A stretch of DNA of 64,000 bases, taken from [Clostridium] scindens ATCC 35704. GTDB taxonomy: Bacteria > Bacillota > Clostridia > Lachnospirales > Lachnospiraceae. The notes beneath the pieces are model-generated. The model saw only the letters and a list, made by a program, of their open reading frames with translations. It did not search any database and was not told the DNA's origin. This document shows positions 1 through 8,484 of this stretch, piece by piece. The DNA is taken from assembly GCF_004295125.1 (NCBI RefSeq), contig NZ_CP036170.1, positions 2,978,501-3,042,500 of the forward strand, given 5' to 3'. The stretch's first letter is position 1. The number at the start of each line of letters is the position of its first letter. Both the position numbers and the translations under genes were made by a program.

Positions 1-300
1 ACGTATGTAGACCTTCAGGTATTCCATATATTCCTCAATATCCACCGGCTCCAGCCGTTCAAGGTCACCTAAGGTAAACTGATCTATGGAATAATTCTTA
101 TATGTAGGATTATTCTCCATAAGAAAATGAAAAAAGACCCGAATATCATAGGCATAATTAATCCGCGTCTTTGCGGATGACTTTGGCTCAATGGCCCGGA
201 AGAAATCTTTTGCAAACGGCGGCAGCGTCTTTAAGACTTCCCTTAGCCTTATTGTCTGTTCCACCTGTACTTGTTCATGATATGACTTTGATTCAGCCAT
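1..300 (-). CDS. Tyrosine-type recombinase/integrase, N-terminal part (runs off the window)
   Basis: The first 100 codons of a minus-strand gene are present; the rest lies beyond position 1. The protein begins MAESKSYHEQ and contains a helical core-binding (SAM-like) domain, including FRAIEPKSSAKTRINYAYDI at about residues 35-54, as in the N-terminal DNA-binding half of tyrosine recombinases. The catalytic R-H-R-Y domain is not in the window, so activity cannot be judged. The start at 300 is set by a GGAGG 9-13 bases upstream, and a promoter lies at 347-375. It sits downstream of the SOS-controlled LysM gene. It could be a XerC/XerD-type housekeeping recombinase or an element integrase; I favour the former because nothing mobile is seen nearby, but this is inference. 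Confidence 0.75.
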   Translation of the reverse strand, partial: MAESKSYHEQVQVEQTIRLREVLKTLPPFAKDFFRAIEPKSSAKTRINYAYDIRVFFHFLMENNPTYKNYSIDQFTLGDLERLEPVDIEEYMEYLKVYIR

Positions 301-346
301 GAGGAAACCTCCTTATTGTTATTTATACCTTACAATTATTAATCAT

Positions 347-375
347 ATTATAGCATATCCCGTTTCCTCCGTCTA
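347..375 (-). promoter_or_regulatory. Sigma-A-type promoter of the recombinase gene
   Basis: On the minus strand TAGACG (370-375) is followed after 17 bases by TATAAT (347-352), about 45 bases before the ATG at 300. Confidence 0.55.
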
Positions 376-463
376 TATCTTTTGGAAAAATCAGTATTTG
401 TCGTATAGATATATTTCTATCGACAGATATGCTCTTATAGAGCCTTGCCCAATCAAAAGGCAA

Positions 464-504
464 GCGTCCGACAGCAAAGGAATAACTCCATCGCTGCCGG
501 ACGC
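464..504 (-). terminator. Hairpin in the 290-bp gap between the LysM gene and the recombinase
   Basis: A 12-bp stem (464-475 with 493-504) has one A/C mismatch on the plus strand that becomes a G-U pair in minus-strand RNA, so the structure suits minus transcripts ending after the LysM gene. Outer bases 449-453 and 511-515 (CCAAT/ATTGG) may extend it. The T-tract is weak. The remainder of 301-590 holds only the recombinase promoter and ribosome binding site. Confidence 0.45.
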
Positions 505-590
505 CGCAAATTGGGTGAGTATAATATATATAAGATGATTAACTCCTATATACCGTAATAAATAAACTATACAGACGGCATGCAAAGCGA

Positions 591-950
591 TTACCTGAAC
601 GCCGTATCATAGTATGCGACTGTAAGATACTGGCCTTCCTGAATACCATCGGATGTCAGTCCGTTAATATATTTCAGTTCATCGATGTAAGCATAGATAG
701 AATCATAGTCTTCATTCATATATTCTTTTGCAATATCCCATAAAGTATCGCCGGATGCGATCTCAATACTCTTATAATACTTATGTCTGACCGGAGACTC
801 CGTGGAATTGCCATGGGCGTCTACAAATCCATTACTCAAAATAACGCTTAAGGCCAATACAAGCGCACAGCCCGCAAAACCTAATATTAACTTCTTCATA
901 AATACTTGTCTCTGTCTTTTCCTTGCCACATGTAATCTGCTGTTCTCCAT
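591..950 (-). CDS. yneA: YneA-like LysM protein, probable SOS cell-division inhibitor
   Basis: A 119-residue protein with a basic cytoplasmic N-terminus (residues 1-19), one hydrophobic segment (about 20-40) and a LysM domain (about 63-113, with SGDTLWDIAKEY). This is the architecture of Bacillus YneA, a membrane-anchored SOS protein that delays septation after DNA damage. The gene is divergent from lexA, as yneA is in Bacillus. Its promoter is a perfect TTGACA-N17-TATAAT with a LexA box inside the spacer and more just downstream. The start at 950 follows GGAGAGG. Sequence conservation of YneA outside LysM is low, so the functional call rests on architecture, neighbour and SOS boxes. The alternative is a generic LysM wall-binding protein. 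Confidence 0.72.
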   Translation of the reverse strand: MENSRLHVARKRQRQVFMKKLILGFAGCALVLALSVILSNGFVDAHGNSTESPVRHKYYKSIEIASGDTLWDIAKEYMNEDYDSIYAYIDELKYINGLTSDGIQEGQYLTVAYYDTAFR

Positions 951-991
951 AGTATCCTCTCCTTCTTAACTATCCCTTATCCCCTCGTGCG

Positions 992-1053
992 AAAACATTT
1001 GTTTGTGAACATCTGTTCTATGTTTTAGATTATACAACTCGAACGCATGTTTG
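992..1053 (-). promoter_or_regulatory. LexA boxes over the yneA-like promoter
   Basis: Three sites resemble the Bacillus-type LexA consensus CGAACRNRYGTTYG. CGAACGCATGTTTG (1040-1053) is a full match and lies in the promoter spacer. TGAACATCTGTTCT (1006-1019) is a symmetric GAAC-N4-GTTC site just downstream of the likely transcription start. AAAACATTTGTTTG (992-1005) is a weaker, directly abutting third site. Confidence 0.85.
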
Positions 1054-1057
1054 TCAA
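1029..1057 (-). promoter_or_regulatory. Consensus sigma-A promoter of the yneA-like gene
   Basis: Minus-strand TTGACA (1052-1057), 17-base spacer, TATAAT (1029-1034). The match is perfect, so expression should be strong when LexA is removed. Confidence 0.85.
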
Positions 1058-1076
1058 TACTTGGCAAGGAAATATT

Positions 1077-1103
1077 CGAACATATTTTCTAAACATTTGT
1101 TTG
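1077..1103 (+). promoter_or_regulatory. LexA boxes upstream of lexA
   Basis: CGAACATATTTTCT (1077-1090) is a good left half-site with a degenerate right half. It abuts TAAACATTTGTTTG (1090-1103), whose right half is good and which overlaps the proposed lexA -35. This fits autorepression of lexA. Confidence 0.7.
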
Positions 1104-1129
1104 CTTTTTGTAATCTGCTATGATAAAAT
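1101..1129 (+). promoter_or_regulatory. Promoter of lexA
   Basis: TTGCTT (1101-1106), 17 bases, TAAAAT (1124-1129). The -35 overlaps the LexA box at 1090-1103. The resulting leader before the ATG at 1183 is about 45 bases. Confidence 0.6.
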
Positions 1130-1182
1130 ATAACCAAATAATTACAGAACGCATGATACAGGCAATATATAAGGAGGTTTCT

Positions 1183-1800
1183 ATGGCTCAGGGTAAGATT
1201 AGTCCGAAGCAGCAGGAAATATTAGAATACATAAAATCACAGATACTGGAAAGAGGCTTTCCGCCTGCGGTGCGTGATATATGCGAGGCTGTGCATCTCA
1301 AGTCCACTTCCAGCGTCCACTCCCACCTGGAGACGCTGGAGAAGAATGGCTACATACGCAGGGATCCGACGAAGCCAAGAGCGATAGAGATACTGGATGA
1401 ATCTTTTAACTTCACCCGCAGGGAGATGGTCAACGTGCCAATGGTAGGCAGGGTTGCCGCAGGCGAGCCGCTGCTTGCCGAGCAGAACGTCGAGAACTAC
1501 TTCCCGATTCCCATGGAATTCATGCCTAATAACCAGACATTTATGCTGCGCGTCAAAGGCGACAGCATGATTAATATAGGCATCTTTGACGGAGATCTTG
1601 TTCTTGTGGAGCAAAGACAGACCGCCCGCAACGGCGAGGTGATTGTCGCCCTTGTTGAGGACGGCGCAACGGTGAAGCGCTTTTTCAAAGAAGAAGGCGT
1701 CTTTCGCTTGCAGCCCGAGAACGATGCCTTGGATCCAATTATCGTAAAAGAGGTCCAGATACTTGGCAAAGTTATCGGAGTCTTCCGTTTCCTTTCGTAA
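1183..1800 (+). CDS. lexA: LexA repressor, SOS regulator
   Basis: A 205-residue transcriptional repressor and latent serine protease. Residues 1-70 form the winged helix (SPKQQEILEYI, STSSVHSHLETLEKNGYI). The autocleavage site is Ala93-Gly94 in VAAGEP. The catalytic pair is Ser128 (GDSM) and Lys165 (ATVKRF). Length equals that of B. subtilis LexA. The reading frame is open from 1120, but the ATG at 1183 follows AAGGAGG by 6 bases and gives the family's normal N-terminus, so it is chosen. RecA-stimulated cleavage would derepress lexA and the divergent yneA-like gene through the shared boxes at 992-1103. The gene is convergent with rsfS. Confidence 0.97.
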   Translation: MAQGKISPKQQEILEYIKSQILERGFPPAVRDICEAVHLKSTSSVHSHLETLEKNGYIRRDPTKPRAIEILDESFNFTRREMVNVPMVGRVAAGEPLLAEQNVENYFPIPMEFMPNNQTFMLRVKGDSMINIGIFDGDLVLVEQRQTARNGEVIVALVEDGATVKRFFKEEGVFRLQPENDALDPIIVKEVQILGKVIGVFRFLS

Positions 1801-1831
1801 TCCACAAGATTATTTATTCCTAATGATAAGA

Positions 1832-1898
1832 AAGCCCGTAGTCCGGCAACTACAGATCTCTAAATATCGTTGATCTATAGTTGCCGGACTACGGGCTT
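1832..1898. terminator. Long bidirectional terminator between lexA and rsfS
   Basis: The 21-bp arm 1832-1852 is perfectly complementary to 1878-1898. The stem continues six more pairs inward with one mismatch, closing a 13-base loop (1859-1871). It lies between the convergent 3' ends of lexA and rsfS and could end transcripts from both sides; flanking T runs are short. Confidence 0.75.
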
Positions 1899-1936
1899 CC
1901 TTTAAAATTTCCTCTACGGTTCTTTCCTCATTCAGC

Positions 1937-2290
1937 CTATAAATCTTTTATGTCGTCGAATCGTCTTCCGTCGCTCCAAATGCGCTCCAGGTTATAAAAT
2001 TCTCTGTTTTCCCTGTCAAATACATGGACGATAATATCGCCGTAATCCAGAAGCACCCAAGAGCCGCCATTTCGTCCTTCTCCCTGCTTCTGGGTAAACC
2101 CGGCCTTGTGCATCTTTTCCTCCACGTTGTCAACCAAGGCTCTTACCTGGCTGTCGCTGTTCCCATTGGATATAACACAATAATCTGCAAGTACCGAGAC
2201 ATGCGAGATATCAATGACACAGGTGTCTTCTCCTTTTTTATCTTCCAGCGCCCCGAACGCGACGCGTGCCATTTCCTTTGCTTGTTCCAT
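1937..2290 (-). CDS. rsfS: Ribosomal silencing factor RsfS
   Basis: A 117-residue DUF143-family protein that binds L14 and blocks subunit joining when nutrients are low. Visible family features are ISHVSVLADYCVISNGNSDS (about residues 29-48) and the C-terminal GSWVLLDYGDIIVHVFD (about 76-92). The start at 2290 follows GGAGG by 6 bases, and the gene begins 1 base after yqeK ends, so the two are co-translated. It is the last gene of obgE-yhbY-nadD-yqeK-rsfS, a ribosome-assembly and NAD cluster typical of Firmicutes. Confidence 0.95.
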   Translation of the reverse strand: MEQAKEMARVAFGALEDKKGEDTCVIDISHVSVLADYCVISNGNSDSQVRALVDNVEEKMHKAGFTQKQGEGRNGGSWVLLDYGDIIVHVFDRENREFYNLERIWSDGRRFDDIKDL

Positions 2291-2291
2291 G

Positions 2292-2879
2292 CTATTCCTC
2301 CTTCTGATCTAATTTGTCTTTATAATATTGATATGATTTCTCTGTCATAGGGTCAATCGGGATGTTCCTGCTGTCAAGATATACCAGCGAATCCTTTAAT
2401 ATACGGTACAGGCAGGCATCGATATCATGAAAAGCCAGTTTCCGTACTTCCGCCATATTTGGAAGTTCTTCCCTGCCAGGCTCGATATAATCGGCGATAT
2501 AAATAATCTTCTCCAGCAGCGACATGTGCGGCCTTCCGGTAGTGTGGCTGGCAATGGCGTTCACAATCTCCTTGTCGTCTACATGGTACTTCTTTGCCGC
2601 CAGGAAAGCCCCCAGTTTCGCGTGCAGCAGGCTGGGGTTGGCCTTCTCCACTTCTGAAACGCTCAGATGGTATCTGTCGCAGAGCTTGATCTTGTTCTCG
2701 CCGGAAATACATTTGGCGCAGTCATGGAGCAGTCCTGCCATCAGCGCCTTATCAATGTCCGCATCGTAGCTCATTGCCATGGACGCGGCGGTATACATGA
2801 CGCCCAGGGTATGCTCATAACGCTCTTTGTCCAGTTCCGCCATCAGCTTACGGCGTATTCTGGTTATCTTTTGATTCAT
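2292..2879 (-). CDS. yqeK: YqeK-type HD phosphohydrolase, Ap4A hydrolase
   Basis: A 195-residue HD-domain protein. Metal ligands visible are His23 (RYEHTLGV), His52-Asp53 (GLLHDCAK), and the later SHTTGRPHMSLLEKIIYIADYIEPGR segment near residues 110-135. YqeK proteins symmetrically hydrolyse diadenosine tetraphosphate to ADP. The ATG overlaps the nadD stop (ATGA at 2876-2879), indicating translational coupling. The nadD-yqeK-rsfS order is widely conserved in Firmicutes. Confidence 0.92.
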   Translation of the reverse strand: MNQKITRIRRKLMAELDKERYEHTLGVMYTAASMAMSYDADIDKALMAGLLHDCAKCISGENKIKLCDRYHLSVSEVEKANPSLLHAKLGAFLAAKKYHVDDKEIVNAIASHTTGRPHMSLLEKIIYIADYIEPGREELPNMAEVRKLAFHDIDACLYRILKDSLVYLDSRNIPIDPMTEKSYQYYKDKLDQKEE

Positions 2880-3496
2880 ATGCTGCCATTCCTCTCATAC
2901 AGATGATTTCTGATAATATAGTCTTCCACGCTGGATGGAACATAGGCTGCGATCGACTTGCCTCTTTTAATCTCTCTTCTTAGCTCGCTTGACGATACGC
3001 TCATCAAAGGCGTTGCCAAAATCCAGATCCGGGCATCGTATTTTTGCGTCAGATACTGGATCTGCGCTTCCATCTCCGCCCTGGTATTGATCTCGTCACG
3101 GTAGGTGGCAAGTACAGTACAGGCTGGAAATATCCGTTCCGGATGTGCCCAAGTCTCGATGGCAAACAGCGAGTCCGCGCCGATGATAAAATAAAACTCA
3201 TCCTCCGGATATATCTTATTAAAAAATTCCAACGTACTGTAGCTATAAGATACTTCCTTCCGGCATGCCTCATACAGTTCCAGCCGGAATTCTTCCTTTC
3301 CGCCGATTGCCAGTCTCACCATCTCGATCCGGTCATCTACGTCGGATTCAATTGTATTTCTGTCTTTGTGGGGAGGATGCCCATTGGGCATGAACCATAT
3401 CTGATCCAGATGGAATGTTTCATATGCAGCCTGTCCCAGCATAAGATGCCCGTTATGGATCGGATCAAATGTCCCTCCCATGATTCCAATCTTCAT
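2876..3496 (-). CDS. nadD: Nicotinate-nucleotide adenylyltransferase
   Basis: A 206-residue nucleotidylyltransferase that converts nicotinate mononucleotide and ATP to deamido-NAD. The signature GGTFDPIHNGH is at residues 7-17, and the C-terminal SVSSSELRREI segment corresponds to the family's ISSTxIR motif. FIIGADSLFAIETW is typical of NadD and separates it from CoaD, which is also in this window. The 4-base overlap with yqeK supports one operon. The ribosome binding site is weak (GAGGCAGATAATT). Confidence 0.95.
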   Translation of the reverse strand: MKIGIMGGTFDPIHNGHLMLGQAAYETFHLDQIWFMPNGHPPHKDRNTIESDVDDRIEMVRLAIGGKEEFRLELYEACRKEVSYSYSTLEFFNKIYPEDEFYFIIGADSLFAIETWAHPERIFPACTVLATYRDEINTRAEMEAQIQYLTQKYDARIWILATPLMSVSSSELRREIKRGKSIAAYVPSSVEDYIIRNHLYERNGSI

Positions 3497-3546
3497 AATT
3501 ATCTGCCTCGCTCTGCCACATGAAGCCTCCGCAATGCTGAGGGATA

Positions 3547-3837
3547 TTAAGGCAGTTGTATCTTCTTATTCTTCTCTTTTCCTTCCTTATATAAGACAAT
3601 CTTCTTCCCGATCACTTGCACGACCTGGGATTTGGTGCGGTCCGCCATCATATCCGCCAGGTCCCGGGGATCATCGGCACAATTCTTCAGCACGCTGATC
3701 TTGATCAGTTCCCGTGCCTGAAGCGCCTCCGTAACCGCTTTGGTAAGTTCTGGCGTCATGCTGTTCTTCCCAATCTGGAAGATCGGGTCCATTGTCATTG
3801 CAAGGCTTTTTAGGTATGCTCTTTGCTTTGTCGTCAT
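3547..3837 (-). CDS. yhbY: YhbY family CRS1/CRM-domain ribosome assembly protein
   Basis: A 96-residue single-domain RNA-binding protein associated with pre-50S particles. The N-terminal MTTKQRAYLKSLAM and IFQIGKNSMTPELTKAVTEAL segments match the CRM fold, and VQVIGKKIVLYK near the C-terminus is the usual end. GGAG lies 11 bases before the ATG. It lies between obgE and nadD. Confidence 0.93.
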   Translation of the reverse strand: MTTKQRAYLKSLAMTMDPIFQIGKNSMTPELTKAVTEALQARELIKISVLKNCADDPRDLADMMADRTKSQVVQVIGKKIVLYKEGKEKNKKIQLP

Positions 3838-3864
3838 CGTCTGTCATTCTCCTGTTCTATTTCG

Positions 3865-5205
<1,341 letters not shown>

Positions 5206-5241
5206 TAAGGAACGGCTATTTGCCATCCCCATCCTGACCGC

Positions 5242-5291
5242 TAAAAAAAGAGTACTGCCTTATAACCAGAACCAGTTATCTGCAGCACTCT
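5242..5291 (-). terminator. Intrinsic terminator after rpmA
   Basis: Stem 5249-5258 with 5282-5291 (10 pairs, one G-U in minus-strand RNA), an inner ATAAC/GTTAT stem, and a run of seven T on the minus strand. It separates rplU-prp-rpmA from obgE. Confidence 0.88.
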
Positions 5292-5307
5292 TCTTAGTAG
5301 ACTGTTA

Positions 5308-5592
5308 TTATTTAGCAACCGGATAGATAGAAACCTGTTTCTTATCTCTTCCTTTTCTCTCAAATCTTACAACGCCATCAACCAGCGCGAATAATGTATC
5401 GTCTCCGCCACGGCCAACATTGATTCCTGGATGGATCTTTGTTCCACGCTGTCTGTAGAGGATGTTGCCAGCTTTTACAAACTGTCCATCCGCTCTTTTA
5501 GCGCCCAGTCTCTTAGATTCAGAGTCTCTGCCGTTCTTTGTAGAACCAACACCTTTTTTATGAGCGAAAAACTGAAGGTTTAATTTCATCAT
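5308..5592 (-). CDS. rpmA: 50S ribosomal protein L27 with cleavable N-terminus
   Basis: A 94-residue L27. The N-terminus [10 protein letters not shown] precedes the mature start at Ala10; in Firmicutes this leader is removed by Prp between Phe and Ala so that the mature end can reach the peptidyl-transferase centre. [19 protein letters not shown] (12-30) is the L27 signature. Two adjacent ATGs (5592, 5589) follow GGAGG by 10 and 13 bases. prp lies directly upstream (5-base gap). Confidence 0.97.
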   Translation of the reverse strand: MMKLNLQFFAHKKGVGSTKNGRDSESKRLGAKRADGQFVKAGNILYRQRGTKIHPGINVGRGGDDTLFALVDGVVRFERKGRDKKQVSIYPVAK

Positions 5593-5597
5593 GGTTG

Positions 5598-5930
5598 TTA
5601 CACCTCCTCGAATGTTAAATCAATATATTCTGCATAGTTCTCATCATCCGCCATTTCTCTAAGACCAAGAATCATAGTCTTTAACAGCAACGCTGCCTCC
5701 TTGGAGGGCGCGCCATTCTCGTGGAAGGAAACGATCCCTTCCTCCTCGTCGGAAAGTACCGACACCTCGTCATCCGTGTATAACTCAATGGCATTCATCG
5801 TGTTAATGACCAGCACGGAAACGGCTGCACATACGATATCCTGTCCCATCTCGTCATATTCGGCATGTCCTTTGGTCTGGAAGCCTATGCATTCTTTTCT
5901 GTCATTTTCATAAATGGTTACATGAATCAT
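5598..5930 (-). CDS. prp: Ribosomal-processing cysteine protease Prp
   Basis: A 110-residue protease that cleaves the N-terminal leader of L27. The catalytic pair is visible as His22 (KGHAEY) and Cys34 (DIVCAAVS), the positions known for S. aureus Prp. It lies between rplU and rpmA, the order conserved in bacteria whose L27 carries the extension. The substrate sequence (NLQFF/A) is encoded in the next gene. Confidence 0.96.
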   Translation of the reverse strand: MIHVTIYENDRKECIGFQTKGHAEYDEMGQDIVCAAVSVLVINTMNAIELYTDDEVSVLSDEEEGIVSFHENGAPSKEAALLLKTMILGLREMADDENYAEYIDLTFEEV

Positions 5931-5944
5931 GGATTGTCTCCAAA

Positions 5945-6253
5945 TTAAGCATTGATTTTGTCAATTTTTACTGCAGTATACTGCTGTCTGTGACCATTTT
6001 TCTTATGGTATCCAGTTTTTCTCTTATACTTGTAAACAATGACTTTCTTCGCTTTTCCGTTCTCAACTACAGAAGCCTCTACTGTTGCTCCTTCAACGGT
6101 TGGATTTCCAACTTTTAATCCGTTATCGCTTACTGCAAGTACTTGGTCAAATGTATAAGTCTCTCCGGCCTCTACACCAAGTTTTTCTACTTTAATGATA
6201 TCGCCTTCGGCTACTTTGTACTGTTTACCACCTGTTGCTATAATCGCGTACAT
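5945..6253 (-). CDS. rplU: 50S ribosomal protein L21
   Basis: A 102-residue L21 starting [14 protein letters not shown] and ending with the RNA-binding [16 protein letters not shown] segment. The frame is open to 6283, but the ATG at 6253 follows GGAGG by 6 bases and gives the universal L21 N-terminus, so it is chosen. It is the first gene of rplU-prp-rpmA, with a promoter at 6336-6364 and a conserved-looking leader between. Confidence 0.97.
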   Translation of the reverse strand: MYAIIATGGKQYKVAEGDIIKVEKLGVEAGETYTFDQVLAVSDNGLKVGNPTVEGATVEASVVENGKAKKVIVYKYKRKTGYHKKNGHRQQYTAVKIDKINA

Positions 6254-6330
6254 ATGGCACCTCCTATTATCATTACTCGCCAATTACGGTGTCCCTGTGG
6301 GAACTTTAATACCTCATTGTGCGGCATACT
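6254..6330 (-). promoter_or_regulatory. Probable L21 leader (5' untranslated autoregulatory RNA)
   Basis: About 75 bases separate the likely transcription start from the rplU ATG. On the minus strand the segment contains CACAGGGACACCGTAATTGG and GAGTAATGATAATAGGAGG, which I recall as resembling the Firmicute L21 leader. A covariance search is needed to confirm. Confidence 0.45.
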
Positions 6331-6335
6331 GGTAT

Positions 6336-6364
6336 ATGATATCACAGGAATTGGTAAAAATCAA
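6336..6364 (-). promoter_or_regulatory. Promoter of rplU-prp-rpmA
   Basis: Minus-strand TTGATT (6359-6364), 17 bases, TATCAT (6336-6341). The -35 overlaps the stop codon of the upstream transporter gene. Confidence 0.65.
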
Positions 6365-7245
6365 GTATTCTTGTGAAAATTTACCTGCAAAAGTATCAAG
6401 GCCGACACCACGCAGATGATGCCTATCATATTGTACGCATCCAGCGTCTCATGATACAGCGCCACGCCAAACAAACTGGCTGCCACCACTTCGAAAGAAG
6501 AGATGATGGAGGCCTTGCTGCTCTCCATATACTTAAGCCCTATGGAATAGCTGACATAGGGAAGCGCCAGCGTCACTACGCTTCCGATGATAACCAGAGG
6601 CATCTTGGAAGAATTTTCCACGATGCGCTGCGCCATGGATGCCGGCTGGCAGATGATCAGCGTTCCGATGGAGGAAAAGATGAACGTATATACGGTTACG
6701 GTAAGAGAATCGTATTTTCCTACCAGCACTTTGCCGAAGATGCTGTATAGGGAATAGCCGAATCCGGCACAAAGGCCGATCAGCAGCGTAACCGCCCCAT
6801 TGCTTCCTGCATTGGCTCCGGACAGTCCCACCACCAGCACGCATCCGGCAAAAGACAATAGAAGCGCCACAACTTTCTGAAGCGTCAGTTTTTCCTTGAA
6901 AAACAGAATCGACATGATCATGACAAAGAACGGAGCCGTATAAAGAAGGACCACTGCCACAGACAGGGACGCCCTCTGGACCGTCTCCGCATAAGCCAGG
7001 TTATTGATGAACAGGCTTCCCAGCCCTGTTCCTAAGAACCATTTCAAATCCTGCTTCTCAATCTTCAGTTTCCGATGGTCGGTAATCAGAAGAAACAATA
7101 TCAAAACAGCAGCAGCCGAGCAAATGCGGACTGCTGCTGTCTGTCTCGTAGTAAATCCAATGTCTGCCACATATCTGGTAACAATTCCCATCGAACCCCA
7201 TAAGACGGAGGCCATCAATACGAATAACGGGGCTATTTTCTTCAT
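6361..7245 (-). CDS. EamA/DMT-family transporter
   Basis: A 294-residue membrane protein with about ten hydrophobic segments in two EamA repeats (about residues 5-135 and 150-290). LFVLMASVLWGSMGIV at the N-terminus and SVVTLALPYVSYSIGLKYME near residue 220-240 are typical of drug/metabolite transporters; the substrate cannot be told. The ATG at 7245 is preferred over 7251 because AAGGG lies 7 bases before it but only 1 base before the first. The stop overlaps the rplU -35. Confidence 0.88.
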   Translation of the reverse strand: MKKIAPLFVLMASVLWGSMGIVTRYVADIGFTTRQTAAVRICSAAAVLILFLLITDHRKLKIEKQDLKWFLGTGLGSLFINNLAYAETVQRASLSVAVVLLYTAPFFVMIMSILFFKEKLTLQKVVALLLSFAGCVLVVGLSGANAGSNGAVTLLIGLCAGFGYSLYSIFGKVLVGKYDSLTVTVYTFIFSSIGTLIICQPASMAQRIVENSSKMPLVIIGSVVTLALPYVSYSIGLKYMESSKASIISSFEVVAASLFGVALYHETLDAYNMIGIICVVSALILLQVNFHKNT

Positions 7246-7260
7246 AGGCATTCCCTTTCG

Positions 7261-8049
7261 CTATATCGCTAATAAACTGCAGGCATTTTTGTAAAATATC
7301 TGATCCTTTTCTTCCTCCGTAAGAGGCATGCAGGACAGAAGTTCTATGAACTCTTTCTGCCCTGCCCATGGGGAGTCGGTGGCAAATAAGATCTTGTCAG
7401 CGCCATGGGCCCGTACGATTCGGACGAACTGCTCATCCGGTATCTTGCCAAGTACCACGCCTGTATCAAAGTAGACGTCTTGACCTACCAGATACTCTTC
7501 CACGTCATCCCACATCTCATTGCCCCCCAGATGCGCAAGCACCATATTCTCGGGCTCTACCTCGCGGATTAATTCCAGCGCCATCTTAGGCGTGCAGTGG
7601 ACGTCTTCCGGGCACTTTGGATCCCGTCCGGCATGCACGACAGTGATCAGCCCTAGTTCTGAGGCGTAGGACACCAGCCTCTTGTAACGGATATCATTGA
7701 AATACATTTCCTGATAGTCCGGATGCAGCTTGATGCCTTTCATTCCAAGGCTCTTAATCTCCTGCAATTCTTGTTTGTAGTTTTCGCTTTTCGGATGGAT
7801 ACCGCCAAAAGAAATCACCGGGCCCTCAAGATAGCCAGAGGCAAACCTGTTGATGGAAGGTATCTGGGATACCTTTGTTACTGCCGGCAACGCCACAGAG
7901 ATATCAACTCCCGCCCTTTCGCCGGACGCCTTCAGCCCTTCGTATGTGCCGTTTGTATATGGGGTAACTTTGCAGATCCCCTCCAGAAAATCCAAGGTCC
8001 CTTTTGCAATTTTATCCGGAAACATATGTGTATGAAAATCTATTATCAT
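7261..8049 (-). CDS. Amidohydrolase-2 family metal-dependent hydrolase
   Basis: A 262-residue TIM-barrel hydrolase of the COG2159 type. The metal-binding HxH is His6-x-His8 (DFHTHMFP). Further expected ligands are in GMKGIKLHPDYQ (about 123-134), TVVHAGRDP (about 155-163), LAHLGGN (about 191-197) and LFATDSPW (about 233-240). The reaction is unknown; relatives are decarboxylases or hydrolases. The gene starts 3 bases after the CBS gene and has only a distant AAGGA for translation, suggesting coupling. Confidence 0.82.
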   Translation of the reverse strand: MIIDFHTHMFPDKIAKGTLDFLEGICKVTPYTNGTYEGLKASGERAGVDISVALPAVTKVSQIPSINRFASGYLEGPVISFGGIHPKSENYKQELQEIKSLGMKGIKLHPDYQEMYFNDIRYKRLVSYASELGLITVVHAGRDPKCPEDVHCTPKMALELIREVEPENMVLAHLGGNEMWDDVEEYLVGQDVYFDTGVVLGKIPDEQFVRIVRAHGADKILFATDSPWAGQKEFIELLSCMPLTEEEKDQIFYKNACSLLAI

Positions 8050-8051
8050 AA

Positions 8052-8465
8052 TTATTTGTCACATTCCTTCATTTTATCAGAGTAATAGCCGATGATATCG
8101 CGCCGCGTAATAATACCGATAAAGTGTTCCTGATCATCAACCACCGGAACAAAATTCTGTTCCATCGCCTTTCCAATCAGATCCTCCATATTCGATTCAG
8201 CTGTTACGCATTGATAGTCCATCCGGCGTTCAATCTTCATAATGCTGATATCCTCCGCATCTTTTATGCTCAGAATATTCAGTTTCTTCAATGACCACAG
8301 AACATCGCCTTCTGTAATCGAGCCAACGTATTTCCCCTCCCGATTCAAGATCGGCACCGAAGAATACTTGTGGTATTCCATAATCTCCAAAGCCTGGCGC
8401 AGCGTATGGTAATCATAGATGTATGCCAGCTCGCTTTTCGGCTTCAAGAAAAATAAAATATTCAT
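8052..8465 (-). CDS. Two-CBS-domain protein
   Basis: A 137-residue protein made of a CBS pair: LRQALEIMEYHKYSSVPILN near residues 22-41, and MEDLIGKAMEQNFVPVVDDQEHFIGIITRRDII near 91-123. CBS pairs bind adenosyl ligands and report energy or SAM status. The ATG at 8465 follows GGAGG by 6 bases; the upstream TTG frame to 8480 is not needed. It is 19 bases downstream of aspartate kinase, so it could be a stand-alone regulator for that operon, which is inference. Confidence 0.85.
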   Translation of the reverse strand: MNILFFLKPKSELAYIYDYHTLRQALEIMEYHKYSSVPILNREGKYVGSITEGDVLWSLKKLNILSIKDAEDISIMKIERRMDYQCVTAESNMEDLIGKAMEQNFVPVVDDQEHFIGIITRRDIIGYYSDKMKECDK

Positions 8466-8484
8466 TTTAGACCTCCCCAAGACT

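Noticed and set aside
299-538. Plus-strand 79-codon frame in the gap after the recombinase
   Set aside because: Starts within the recombinase start region with no ribosome binding site, runs through the promoter and hairpin.
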